Source: DASYPQ01 sp046155895 (GTDB lineage Bacteria > Planctomycetota > UBA1135 > GCA-002686595). Taken from it: 64,000 nt of DNA. The notes below the pieces were generated by a model. It was not told where the DNA came from and ran no database searches. It worked only from the letters and a program-made list of their open reading frames with translations. The position numbers were made by a program, and so were the translations under genes. Every line of letters begins with the position of its first letter. Position 1 is the first letter of the stretch. Below, piece by piece: positions 42,589 through 49,661 of the stretch. The stretch spans positions 29,417-93,416 of the forward strand of contig JBJXFB010000150.1 in NCBI GenBank assembly GCA_046155895.1, read 5' to 3'.

Positions 42589-44696
42589 GGCGAGCGCAGC
42601 GCGAGCGCGAGGAAGGCCCACTCGTCCGCCGTCTGCTCGATCTGCATCGACGTCGGCTTCCCGGTCCCGTGCCCGGCGCGCGTCTCGACGCGGATCAGGA
42701 TCGGCGCGGGCCCGCCCTGCGCCTCCTGCAGCGCCGCGGCGAACTTGAAGCTGTGCGCCGGCACGACCCGGTCGTCGTGGTCGGCGGTGGTGATCAGGGT
42801 CGCGGGGTAGCGCGTGCCCTGGCGCACATTGTGGAGCGGCGAGTAGGCGCGGAGGTAGGCGAACGCCTCGGGATCGTCCGAGGTCCCGTAGTCCGAGGCC
42901 CAGGCCCATCCGATCGTGAAACGGTGGTAGCGCAGCATGTCGAGCACGCCGACTCCCGGGAGCGCGGCGCCGAACAGCTCCGGCCGCTGCGTCAGGCACG
43001 CGCCGACGAGCAGGCCGCCGTTGCTGCGTCCGCGGATCGCGAGCTTCGAGGGCGAGGTCAGTCCCTGAGCGACGAGCCACTCCGCGGCCGCGACGAAATC
43101 GTCGAAGACGTTCTGCTTCCGCTCCTTCGTCCCCGCCTCGTGCCACTCCCGGCCGTACTCGCCGCCGCCGCGCAGGCAGGGAACGGCGTAGATCCCTCCG
43201 CGCTCGATCCACACGAGGTTCGCCGGCGAGAACTCGGGCGTCATCGAGACGTTGAAGCCGCCGTAGCCGTACAAGAGCGCCGGCGTCGCGGGGCCCGGCA
43301 CGAGGTCCTTGCGCCGCACGAGGAACATCGGGATGCGCGTCCCGTCCCGGCTCGGGTAGAAGACCTGCTCGGTGGCGAAGAGCGCGGGGTCGAAGCCCGC
43401 GCGCGGCTCGCGGAAGACCGAGGTCCTCCGCGCCTCGGCGTCGTAGCGCAGGATCGAGACCGGCGCGGTGAAGCTCGAGAGCGCGAAGAAGGCGTCGGGG
43501 TCGTCGTCGGAGCCCGAGAGGCCGGAGACGGAGCACGGCGAGGGCAGCGCGAGCGTCTGGACGGGCCTTCCGTCCCTGTCGAAAGCGCGCACGAGGCTCG
43601 CTGCATGGCGCAGGTACGCCGCGACGAGGCCGTTCGACGTCAGCCGCGCCGAATCGAGGGTCTCCGCCTGCTGCGGGACGACCTCGCGCCAGTCCGAGCG
43701 CCCCGGACGGTCGAGGTCGATGGCGATCACGCGTCCGCGCGGAGCATCGAGGTTCGTCTTGAACCACAGCTCGCGCCCGCGCTTCCCGAGGAAGTCGTAA
43801 GACGCGTCGAAATCGTCGAGGAGCCGGACGATCGGCGCCCCGGTGCGCGTGAGGTCCTGGATGTAGATGCGGTTCTTCTCCTCCGTGCCCTTCCACACGT
43901 GGATCACGAGCAGCGTCCCGTCGCTCGTCACCGCGCCGCCGAAGCCGAAATCGGGCTCGTCGGGCCGCTCGCAGACGACCTGGTCCTGCGACTGGGGAGT
44001 CCCGAGGCGGTGGAACACCAGTCGGTGGTTCTTGAGCGCGACGTTCCCGGTCGTGTCGTGCTCGGGGTAGGTCGAGTAGAAGAAGCCTGAGCCGTCCTGG
44101 AGCCAGGCGACGGTCGAGAACTTCGCCCAGTCGACGCGGTCGTCCAGATCCTTGCCCGTCGCCACGTCGCGCACGCGCACGCTCGACCAGTCCGAGCCCG
44201 CGACGGAGAGTTCGTAGGCGAGGAGCTTGCCGTCCTCGCTCGGGAAGAACTCCGTGAGCGCCGTCGTGCCGTCCTTCGAGAGCTTGTTCGGATCGACGAG
44301 GACCCTCGGCGCGCCGTCGAGCCCCTCGGAGACGTAGAGCACGGGCTGGTCCTGGAGGCCGTCGTTGCGCGTGAAGAAGTATCTCCCGCCCTGCTTCCTC
44401 GGCACGCCGAAGCGCTCGTGGTTCCAGACTTCCGTCAGCCGCGCGAGGATCGCGGGGCGCTCGGGGACGCCGTCGAGGAGGGACCGCGTGACCTCGTTCT
44501 GTTCCTCGATCCACTCGCGCGTGCGCGGGGAATCCGGATCCTCGAGCCAGCGGTACGGGTCGGCGACCTGCGTGCCGTGGTAGTCGTCGACGAATTCCAT
44601 GCGGGGGGAGTCGGGGTAGAGTCGTTCCGCGCTCTTCGACCGGCAAGACGGCAGCGCGAGGAGCGCGACGAGGACGAGGGAGAGCCTGGGAACCAT
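42585..44696 (-). CDS. Prolyl oligopeptidase family lipoprotein
   Basis: A 703-residue serine peptidase (S9A) that cleaves short proline-containing peptides. A lipoprotein signal ends in L-P-S-C (Cys17). The beta-propeller spans about 50-415. The alpha/beta-hydrolase domain carries the catalytic Ser558 in 'GRSNGG', an Asp at about 641 in 'DHDDRV' and a His at about 676 in 'RAGHG', so the triad is complete. 'DPYRWLEDPDSPRT' near residue 43 is the family's entry motif. Its stop overlaps the start of the oxidoreductase gene by 4 bp. The start is set at the ATG of the signal peptide. Confidence 0.9.
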   Translation of the reverse strand: MVPRLSLVLVALLALPSCRSKSAERLYPDSPRMEFVDDYHGTQVADPYRWLEDPDSPRTREWIEEQNEVTRSLLDGVPERPAILARLTEVWNHERFGVPRKQGGRYFFTRNDGLQDQPVLYVSEGLDGAPRVLVDPNKLSKDGTTALTEFFPSEDGKLLAYELSVAGSDWSSVRVRDVATGKDLDDRVDWAKFSTVAWLQDGSGFFYSTYPEHDTTGNVALKNHRLVFHRLGTPQSQDQVVCERPDEPDFGFGGAVTSDGTLLVIHVWKGTEEKNRIYIQDLTRTGAPIVRLLDDFDASYDFLGKRGRELWFKTNLDAPRGRVIAIDLDRPGRSDWREVVPQQAETLDSARLTSNGLVAAYLRHAASLVRAFDRDGRPVQTLALPSPCSVSGLSGSDDDPDAFFALSSFTAPVSILRYDAEARRTSVFREPRAGFDPALFATEQVFYPSRDGTRIPMFLVRRKDLVPGPATPALLYGYGGFNVSMTPEFSPANLVWIERGGIYAVPCLRGGGEYGREWHEAGTKERKQNVFDDFVAAAEWLVAQGLTSPSKLAIRGRSNGGLLVGACLTQRPELFGAALPGVGVLDMLRYHRFTIGWAWASDYGTSDDPEAFAYLRAYSPLHNVRQGTRYPATLITTADHDDRVVPAHSFKFAAALQEAQGGPAPILIRVETRAGHGTGKPTSMQIEQTADEWAFLALALRSP

Positions 44697-44805
44697 CGGG
44701 GATCCGGAGGCTCGAGATGGTAGCGCGCGGCCCGATGGCGGGCATCGAGCGATCGAGCTAACCTCTTCGACGACTCGAGCCTCGCCTGTCCCCGAAGAGG
44801 TCCCC

Positions 44806-45387
44806 ATGAAGCTCCCGCTCTGCCTCGCGCTCTCGAGTCTCGCCGCCTGCGCCGCCGTCCAGTCCAGCAGCCCGACTCCGGTCCCGGTCTCCGGCGCGGA
44901 GCGGGAGAATCGGCTCGGCATCTACCTCGGCCAGCGTCAGCTCGACGAGGACGAATGGTCGCCTCTCGACGAACAGCCGATGTTCGGGCTCGAGTACTCG
45001 CGCGAGACGCAGGGCGACACCGTCGGGTTCGAAGTCGGAATCATGGGCTCGGCGGACGAGGACACGGTTGCCGGCAGCGACGTCGAGGTCAGCACGGGCG
45101 AGTTCTACGGCGGCATCCGCAAGACCTTCGGGGAGGAGGTCTTTCGGCCGTACGTCGGGGCCGGCCTCTCGCTCGTCAACCTCGAAGTGGACACGTCCGG
45201 GCTCGGGGATGACGACGATGCTTCGGCCGCGTTCTACGCGCACGGCGGGCTCGCGATCCTGGCCTCCGAGGCCTTGCTGATCGGCCTCGACCTGCGCTTC
45301 CTGATCGGCTCGGACATCGAGATCGCCGGCGTCGACACGGACGCGGACTACGTGCAGCTCGCGCTGTTCCTCGGGATCGGGTTCTAG
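44806..45387 (+). CDS. Small outer-membrane beta-barrel-like lipoprotein
   Basis: A 193-residue protein with a lipoprotein signal (L-A-A-C, Cys15) and a body of amphipathic beta strands: 'FYGGIRKTFGEEVFRPYVGAGLSLVN' and 'ALLIGLDLRFLIGSDIEI', ending in 'LALFLGIGF', whose terminal Phe is typical of outer-membrane barrels recognised by BamA. No specific family is assigned. An AGAGG lies upstream of ATG 44806. A -10-like TAACCT occurs at 44759-44764, which would give an mRNA leader of about 35 nt. Confidence 0.68.
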   Translation: MKLPLCLALSSLAACAAVQSSSPTPVPVSGAERENRLGIYLGQRQLDEDEWSPLDEQPMFGLEYSRETQGDTVGFEVGIMGSADEDTVAGSDVEVSTGEFYGGIRKTFGEEVFRPYVGAGLSLVNLEVDTSGLGDDDDASAAFYAHGGLAILASEALLIGLDLRFLIGSDIEIAGVDTDADYVQLALFLGIGF

Positions 45388-45417
45388 CTTCGGGGCTGGC
45401 ATCGCGTCCTCGGCCGG

Positions 45418-45446
45418 TTGGATCGGGCCAGGCTGGGGAGTAGCCT
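45418..45446 (+). promoter_or_regulatory. Putative promoter, near-leaderless
   Basis: TTGGAT at 45418-45423, 17 bp, TAGCCT at 45441-45446, then 7 bp to ATG 45454. No room for a Shine-Dalgarno downstream of the predicted transcription start. Confidence 0.45.
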
Positions 45447-45453
45447 CCCCGCG

Positions 45454-46800
45454 ATGACGCCGGAGCCGGGCACGATCTCGCAGGCCCGGCCGTCGCTCCT
45501 CGAGCGCCTGGCGCTCCACCGTCCGGAGCTGCGCGCGTGGGCGCTGGTCGACTGCGCGAACTCGGCGTTCTTCACGGTCGTGATCACCGCCGTGTTCCCG
45601 TATTTCTTCGGCGCGGTACCCGGCGCGGACCTCTCGGACGACGAGGTCCGGAGACGGTTCACGCTGACGACGACGATCGCCATGGGGATCGCGGCGCTGC
45701 TCGGGCCGATCCTCGGGGCGGTCGCGGACTACGCGCGGCTCAAGAAGCGGCTCTTCGTCGTATTCACGCTCCTCGGCGTCGCGGCCACCAGCGCGATGTT
45801 CGCGCTCCAACGCGGGGACTGGCTCTTCGCCGCGGTCCTCTTCGGCATCGCGAACCTCGGCGTCGTGACGAGCCTCGTCTTCTACGACGCGTTCCTCCCG
45901 CACGTCGCGCGCGCGGGCGAGGCGGATCGGCTCTCGACGACCGGGTACGCGGTCGGGTACCTCGGCGGGGGACTCTGCCTGGCTCTCGTCGTCGCGATGA
46001 TGACCTGGGAGGAGCCGCTCGGGCTCGCGGGGGAGGACGCGCTCGCCGCGCGGGCGGGATTCCTCGTCGTCGCGCTCTGGTGGCTCGCCTTCACGATCCC
46101 GTTCCTGCGCCGCGTCCACGAACCGCCCGCCGCTCTCGAGACCGACGAGCGCCCCGGCCAGAATCCGGTGCGGGTGGCCTTGGCGCGAATCGGAGAGACG
46201 TTCACCGAGCTGCGGAAGTACAAGCACGCGGTCCTCCTCCTCCTGGCGTTCCTCGCCTACAGCGACGCGATCGGGACGATCATCCGCATGGCGGCGCTCT
46301 ACGCGGCCGAGCTGAAGATCCCGGCCAAGACGGTGGTCCTCTGCATCCTGCTCGTCCAGTTCATCGGGATCCCGTTCGCCGTGCTCTTCGGCCGGCTCGC
46401 GGGCCGCATCGGGACGAAGCGCGCGATCCTGATCGCGCTCGCCGGCTACATCGGGATCTGCGTGTGGGCCTCCCGCGTGGAAGAGACATGGGAGTTCGTC
46501 GTGATGGCGATGATGGTCGGGATGGTCCAGGGCGGCGCGCAGGCGCTGTCGCGGTCCCTGTTCTCGACGCTGGTGCCGAAGCACAAGTCGGGCGAGTTCT
46601 TCGGCCTCTTCTCGACGCTGGAGAAGTTCGCGGGGATCCTGGGGCCGCTCGTGTTCTTCGTGTCGCCGAGCACGCGGGCGGCGGTGTTGTGGCTGATCGT
46701 GTTCTTCGTCGTCGGAGCGGGACTCCTGCTGCTCGTCGACGTGGAGAAGGGGCGGGCGGCGGCGCGGGAGACGGAAGCCGAGCTCGTTTCGGGCGGATGA
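45454..46800 (+). CDS. MFS transporter, UMF1 family
   Basis: A 448-residue inner-membrane transporter with 12 predicted helices. 'ALVDCANSAFFTVVITAVFPYFF' near residue 30 is the UMF1/Atg22-like signature, 'LGPILGAVADYARLKKRLF' is the MFS A-like loop between helices 2 and 3, and 'GRLAGRIGTKRAI' marks the second half. 'GGAQALSRSLFSTLVPKHKSGEFFG' is also typical of UMF1. The substrate is unknown. ATG 45454 is preferred over an upstream in-frame start. It overlaps the methyltransferase start (ATGA), so the two are probably coupled. Confidence 0.87.
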   Translation: MTPEPGTISQARPSLLERLALHRPELRAWALVDCANSAFFTVVITAVFPYFFGAVPGADLSDDEVRRRFTLTTTIAMGIAALLGPILGAVADYARLKKRLFVVFTLLGVAATSAMFALQRGDWLFAAVLFGIANLGVVTSLVFYDAFLPHVARAGEADRLSTTGYAVGYLGGGLCLALVVAMMTWEEPLGLAGEDALAARAGFLVVALWWLAFTIPFLRRVHEPPAALETDERPGQNPVRVALARIGETFTELRKYKHAVLLLLAFLAYSDAIGTIIRMAALYAAELKIPAKTVVLCILLVQFIGIPFAVLFGRLAGRIGTKRAILIALAGYIGICVWASRVEETWEFVVMAMMVGMVQGGAQALSRSLFSTLVPKHKSGEFFGLFSTLEKFAGILGPLVFFVSPSTRAAVLWLIVFFVVGAGLLLLVDVEKGRAAARETEAELVSGG

Positions 46801-47420
46801 GCTTCTACGAACGATCGATCCTCCCGCGGATCATCGACCTCGGGATGCGCGGGGGTGAGATCGCCGCGGAGCGCAAGGAGGGCCTCGCGGGCGTGCGCGG
46901 GAGGGTGCTCGAAGTCGGCTTCGGCTCCGGGCTGAACCTGGAGCACTACCCGTGTGGGCCGGGAGGCGTCGCCCGCCTGTCGGCCCTGGATCCCAACGAC
47001 GTCGCCTGGAAGCTCGCGCGCCGCCGGATCGCGCGCGCGCCGTTCCCCGTGGAGAGGTTGGAACTCGCCGACGGCCGGCTGCCGGCCGAGGACGCCTCGT
47101 TCGATTCGGTCGTGACGACCTTCACGTTGTGCACGATCCCCGATCTGCCAAGCGCGCTGGCCGAGATGCGCCGCGTGCTCGCGCCGAACGGCCGTTTCCA
47201 CTTCGTCGAGCACGGCCTCGCCGACGACGAGCGCGTGCGGAAGTGGCAGCGGCGCTGGAATCCCTGGCAGATGCGGCTCTGCGGCGGCTGCCACGTCGAC
47301 CGCGCGATCGACCGCGAGATCGAGTCGGCCGGGTTCAGGATCGAACGTCTCGAGAAGGGCTTCTTGAAAGGCCCCAAGGCGCTCGCGTTCCGCTACCGCG
47401 GCATCGCGGTGCTCCGGTGA
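46797..47420 (+). CDS. Class I SAM-dependent methyltransferase
   Basis: A 207-residue Rossmann-fold methyltransferase of the UbiE/phospholipid-methyltransferase-like group. SAM-binding motif I is 'VLEVGFGSGLNLEHY' (about residues 38-52), an acidic residue after strand 2 is in 'SALDPN', and motif II/III is 'FDSVVTTFTLCTIPDLPSALAEMRRVL' (key residues T-F-T-L-C). 'NPWQMRLCGGCHVDRAI' in the C-terminal part resembles the lid of small-molecule methyltransferases such as those acting on arsenic or lipids, but the substrate is not assigned. It ends just before the cassette region. Confidence 0.85.
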   Translation: MSFYERSILPRIIDLGMRGGEIAAERKEGLAGVRGRVLEVGFGSGLNLEHYPCGPGGVARLSALDPNDVAWKLARRRIARAPFPVERLELADGRLPAEDASFDSVVTTFTLCTIPDLPSALAEMRRVLAPNGRFHFVEHGLADDERVRKWQRRWNPWQMRLCGGCHVDRAIDREIESAGFRIERLEKGFLKGPKALAFRYRGIAVLR

Positions 47421-47722
47421 CGCAGCCTCAGAAAGGCCGCAAGCCGTCGGTGCGGGCTGCGGTTGGCTACACTGCGTGAGCAGCGATGCGCTCATCCATT
47501 CGAGGTCGAGGGACTGGCGCTGCCCGGCCCAAGGATGTCGCGACGACGATGATCTACAGGCACGAGCTGAACCGCGCGCCGGCGAGAGTCGGGAGTCGGG
47601 CAGCTCGGCTGATGGGAGGGGGCGAAGCATGAGCGAGACGCCGCTGACGCTTTCTGTGGGCAGATCGATGCACGGCTTCGGAAGCGCGAGCGCGCGGAGC
47701 CCGGACCGGAGTAGGCAGGTCT
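47421..47722. other. Region between methyltransferase gene and cassette array, no firm gene
   Basis: About 300 bp without a convincing gene. It begins with a 7-bp inverted repeat (CGCAGCC at 47421-47427, GGCTGCG at 47455-47461), possibly the end of the methyltransferase transcript. TACACT at 47468-47473 could be a -10 box. An ATG at 47486 opens a 48-codon frame ending at 47631, and an ATG at 47629 with GGGAGGGG before it opens a 78-codon frame ending at 47865 in the attC-like site. Neither product resembles a known family, so neither is called. Confidence 0.4.
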
Positions 47723-47727
47723 GCCTA
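47712..47727. repeat. Palindrome TAGGCAG-GT-CTGCCTA, left copy
   Basis: A perfect 7-bp palindrome with a 2-bp centre. A near copy, TTAGGCAGACCAGCCTA, lies at 47848-47864 as the reverse complement of 47712-47728 with one mismatch. The pair could be operators or the outer arms of a degenerate recombination site. Confidence 0.5.
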
Positions 47728-47877
47728 ACGCGTTCGGTCATGCGTGCCTGGGAGTCGTGCATCTCCCTAGATCGTGAGTGCCTGTATTCACGGCGGTCAC
47801 GAGCCCCGGTCGGCACCAGGCAGCCGGCGTCGCTGCGTTCAGAAGGATTAGGCAGACCAGCCTAGAACACGTTATCT
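47723..47877. other. Degenerate attC-like site at the left end of the cassette array
   Basis: It starts with GCCTAAC (R''-like) and ends with GTTATCT at 47871-47877 (R'-like). In between, TGCCTGG at 47745-47751 pairs with CCAGGCA at 47816-47822, and CCTAGAAC next to the right end partly pairs with GTTCGG next to the left end. At 155 bp it is longer than most attC sites. GTTATCT is the expected partner of AGATAAC, the left core of the next attC, which supports a recombination junction here. Confidence 0.4.
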
Positions 47878-47901
47878 GCACAGAGAGGGGCGCGTGTTGC
47901 C

Positions 47902-48219
47902 ATGACCTCCCGCTACGCGGATCAACCAGACGTCTCGATCGATGAGCAGAACGTGCCGGAGGAACTTCGGGCCCTCCTCCCTCTGGCGAGGATCTGGGCG
48001 ATCGGGGACGATGTCGAACGAAACGACTTCATGGAGCAGGCGTCGGTCGAAGAAAGGAAGCACCTCGTGGACACGGTCGCTCCACACTTCGAGGCGTTGA
48101 GTGAGTGGAGCTCTGTGGAGAATAGGAAAACCCCGGTACCTGACGTAGTCGTGCTCCTCGACATGCTCGCCGAGGCGGCGGCGGAGGCGCTCCTCGAGGT
48201 CTATCCTGATGGCAGATAA
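47902..48219 (+). CDS. Cassette-encoded hypothetical protein
   Basis: A 105-residue acidic protein, no family recognised. It has no signal peptide or membrane segment and appears mostly helical ('VPEELRALLPLARIWAIGDDVERNDFMEQ', 'VVVLLDMLAEAAAEALLEVY' as helical stretches). The ATG at 47902 follows GAGAGGGG at about 12 bp. The stop TAA lies inside the left core (AGATAAC) of the following attC site, the usual compact arrangement of integron cassettes. Its codon use is less GC-biased than in chromosomal neighbours. Function unknown. Confidence 0.68.
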   Translation: MTSRYADQPDVSIDEQNVPEELRALLPLARIWAIGDDVERNDFMEQASVEERKHLVDTVAPHFEALSEWSSVENRKTPVPDVVVLLDMLAEAAAEALLEVYPDGR

Positions 48220-48273
48220 CAACAGCATGCAGCGGGCAGCGCTTCGCGCCGCCGCTGATGCTGAGCGTTAGGC
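48214..48273 (+). repeat. attC recombination site 1
   Basis: A 60-bp imperfect palindrome: left core AGATAAC (48214-48220), arm CAGCATGCAGCGG, GC-rich centre with GCGC-TTC-GCGC, arm CCGCTGATGCTG, right core GTTAGGC (48267-48273). The arms pair perfectly except for one extrahelical G in the left arm, the hallmark used by integron integrases to choose the strand. Confidence 0.88.
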
Positions 48274-48297
48274 CGACCTTGCGAAATGGGAGAGACG

Positions 48298-48777
48298 ATG
48301 ACTCTGGATGTGGAGATCCTCGCTGATCAGATCCGTCGAGCCTTTTGGGGCGAGTCCTGGCATGGGCCCTCCGTGCGCGAGGTGCTGGTAGGTGTTTCGG
48401 CGGAGGACGCCGCAGCCCATCCGATAGCCGGCGCTCACAGCATTTGGGAGATCGTCCTTCACCTGACCAGCGGCTATAGCTTGGTTCTTCGGCGTGTTCG
48501 TGGAGAGGGTGCCCAGCTCTCTCCGGAGGAAGAGTGGCCTCCAGTGCGAGAGTTCAGTTCAGAGGCCTGGCGCAAGAGCCAGCACACCTTGGACCAATTG
48601 AATCAGCAGCTCGAGAGCGCCGTGCGCGCCTTCCCCACGGAGCGCCTTGCGGAGGAGTTGGGCTCCGAGTACACGGCGTACACTCAGTTCTGTGGCACGC
48701 CTCAGCACGACCTGTACCATGCGGGCCAAATCGTGATTCTCAAGAAGGCACTCTCGGTGTCGCGAGGGGCGGCCTGA
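48298..48777 (+). CDS. DinB-like four-helix protein, cassette-encoded
   Basis: A 159-residue protein of the DinB/YfiT-like four-helix-bundle family. 'HSIWEIVLHLTSGYSLVLRRV' near residues 50-70 holds the first metal-ligand His positions, and 'GTPQHDLYHAGQIVILKK' near 135-152 holds the other two (His-x3-His), giving the usual three-His metal site. Many DinB-like proteins are thiol-dependent transferases (bacillithiol or mycothiol) or metal-dependent hydrolases; which applies here is unknown. ATG 48298 is preferred over 48286 because GGGAGAGA lies just upstream. It is followed directly by attC 2. Confidence 0.82.
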   Translation: MTLDVEILADQIRRAFWGESWHGPSVREVLVGVSAEDAAAHPIAGAHSIWEIVLHLTSGYSLVLRRVRGEGAQLSPEEEWPPVREFSSEAWRKSQHTLDQLNQQLESAVRAFPTERLAEELGSEYTAYTQFCGTPQHDLYHAGQIVILKKALSVSRGAA

Positions 48778-48846
48778 CTACGAGTTGGTGCTGACGAAGC
48801 CCATGGTCAACGACTGGAGGCTGCGCAGCTCAACTCAGTGTCAGGC
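48772..48846 (+). repeat. attC recombination site 2
   Basis: A 75-bp site: left core GCCTGAC (48772-48778), arm GAGTTGGTGCTG, arm CAGCTCAACTC, right core GTCAGGC (48840-48846). GAGTTG pairs with CAACTC and GCTG with CAGC, with short unpaired bases between. The core is GTCAGGC instead of the usual GTTRRRY, but outer cores and arms are fully complementary. Confidence 0.78.
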
Positions 48847-48948
48847 GGGCAAGTGATTGAGGGTTCCATGGATGCGTCAATCCCCGCAGGCCCGAGATCG
48901 CCAGGCCTTTCCTGCCGGCAAAGGACTTCGACTTGTCCAAGCGCTTTC

Positions 48949-49410
48949 ATGAAGTGCTTGGCCTACGGCGTCCTCGTGCTTGCTGTCTCGGCATGTAGCC
49001 CGACTGCCAGCCCTTCATCGGAGCAGTCTGAGCCGTCGGGCATGTGGTCCGGTGTTCACGCCAGGGCGCGCCAGGGAGTTGCATCTCTCAAGTCGGCCGA
49101 TGAGCCGTCACAGCGATGGGCACCTGAACTCAGCGAGCAGGAGCGCGCACGCTGCAAGGAGGTCGCCTGGCAGGCCGTCGTCTCGCCCGACACGTGGGCT
49201 CGCTATTTCGAGTTCCCCGAGAGCGCTGAGGGGCTTACCGAGCTCTCCGAGAAGGGAATCCAGTACTACCTCGATCAACGCGACTTCAGCACTGTCGATG
49301 TTGCCATCCCATCGGGTGCTCTCGTCGGGTGGCACCCCACGTACATTGGCGTCACGGTTGCCCGAGGCTCGTACGAGGTGCTCAGCATGTATTCGAGCTT
49401 CTGGCCATGA
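48949..49410 (+). CDS. Cassette-encoded lipoprotein
   Basis: A 153-residue putative lipoprotein, family unknown. The ATG at 48949 begins a signal peptide ending in V-S-A-C (Cys16). An upstream in-frame ATG at 48868 has a better ribosome site (GAGGG) and would add 27 residues. The mature part is acidic, with 'SEQERARCKEVAWQAVVSPDTWARYFEFPES' and a C-terminal 'GWHPTYIGVTVARGSYEVLSMYSSFWP' that looks beta-rich. It is the third gene of the cassette array and is followed by attC 3. Codon use is less GC-rich than in the flanks. Confidence 0.62.
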   Translation: MKCLAYGVLVLAVSACSPTASPSSEQSEPSGMWSGVHARARQGVASLKSADEPSQRWAPELSEQERARCKEVAWQAVVSPDTWARYFEFPESAEGLTELSEKGIQYYLDQRDFSTVDVAIPSGALVGWHPTYIGVTVARGSYEVLSMYSSFWP

Positions 49411-49443
49411 TTCGCCGTCGAGCCGTCACGCCTACTACACGCT

Positions 49444-49536
49444 GCCTGACCCGCCGTTGCAGCCGACGGGCCGCATGGCCCGCCGTTTCCAGCCGTCACC
49501 CCGCCGTGAGCGGCCGGACGGCTGAACACGTAGTCG
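49444..49536 (+). repeat. attC recombination site 3
   Basis: Left core GCCTGAC (49444-49450), exactly the partner of the TCAGGC that opens this cassette at 48841. The arm GTTGCAGCCG pairs with CGGCTGAAC (49519-49527) with one extrahelical G; inner GGCCGC pairs with GCGGCC. The right core (about 49530-49536, GTAGTCG) is degenerate, so this end of the array may be inactive. Confidence 0.68.
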
Positions 49537-49661
49537 TCATGCGCTGCACAGGAACTCCGACACCGTGGTTGTCGAGCAACGCCCGATCGTTGCGATCAAC
49601 TGAAATCAACGGGCGACGGCCCCACGACGAAGCCTGCCCTGTGGCTCCTCGCGGGTGAACC

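Larger units (their letters stand above)
47872..49530 (+). mobile_element. Integron gene-cassette array without integrase (CALIN), three cassettes
   Basis: Three cassettes in tandem on the plus strand: 47872-48267 (hypothetical), 48268-48840 (DinB-like) and 48841 to about 49530 (lipoprotein). Each ends in an attC site with complementary outer cores and inner arms. The first six bases of each cassette complement the left core of that cassette's own attC, as expected from insertion between G and T of the core. Base composition is less GC-rich than the flanks and codon use is different. No intI gene or attI site lies in the window, so it is either a cluster left without its integrase or part of a longer array. 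Confidence 0.8.

Noticed and set aside
47476..47865. A 129-codon frame left of the cassette array
   Set aside because: Composition is unlike a folded protein, no family is recognised, and it runs into the attC-like site. Part of it from 47629 has a good ribosome site, so it is noted but not called.
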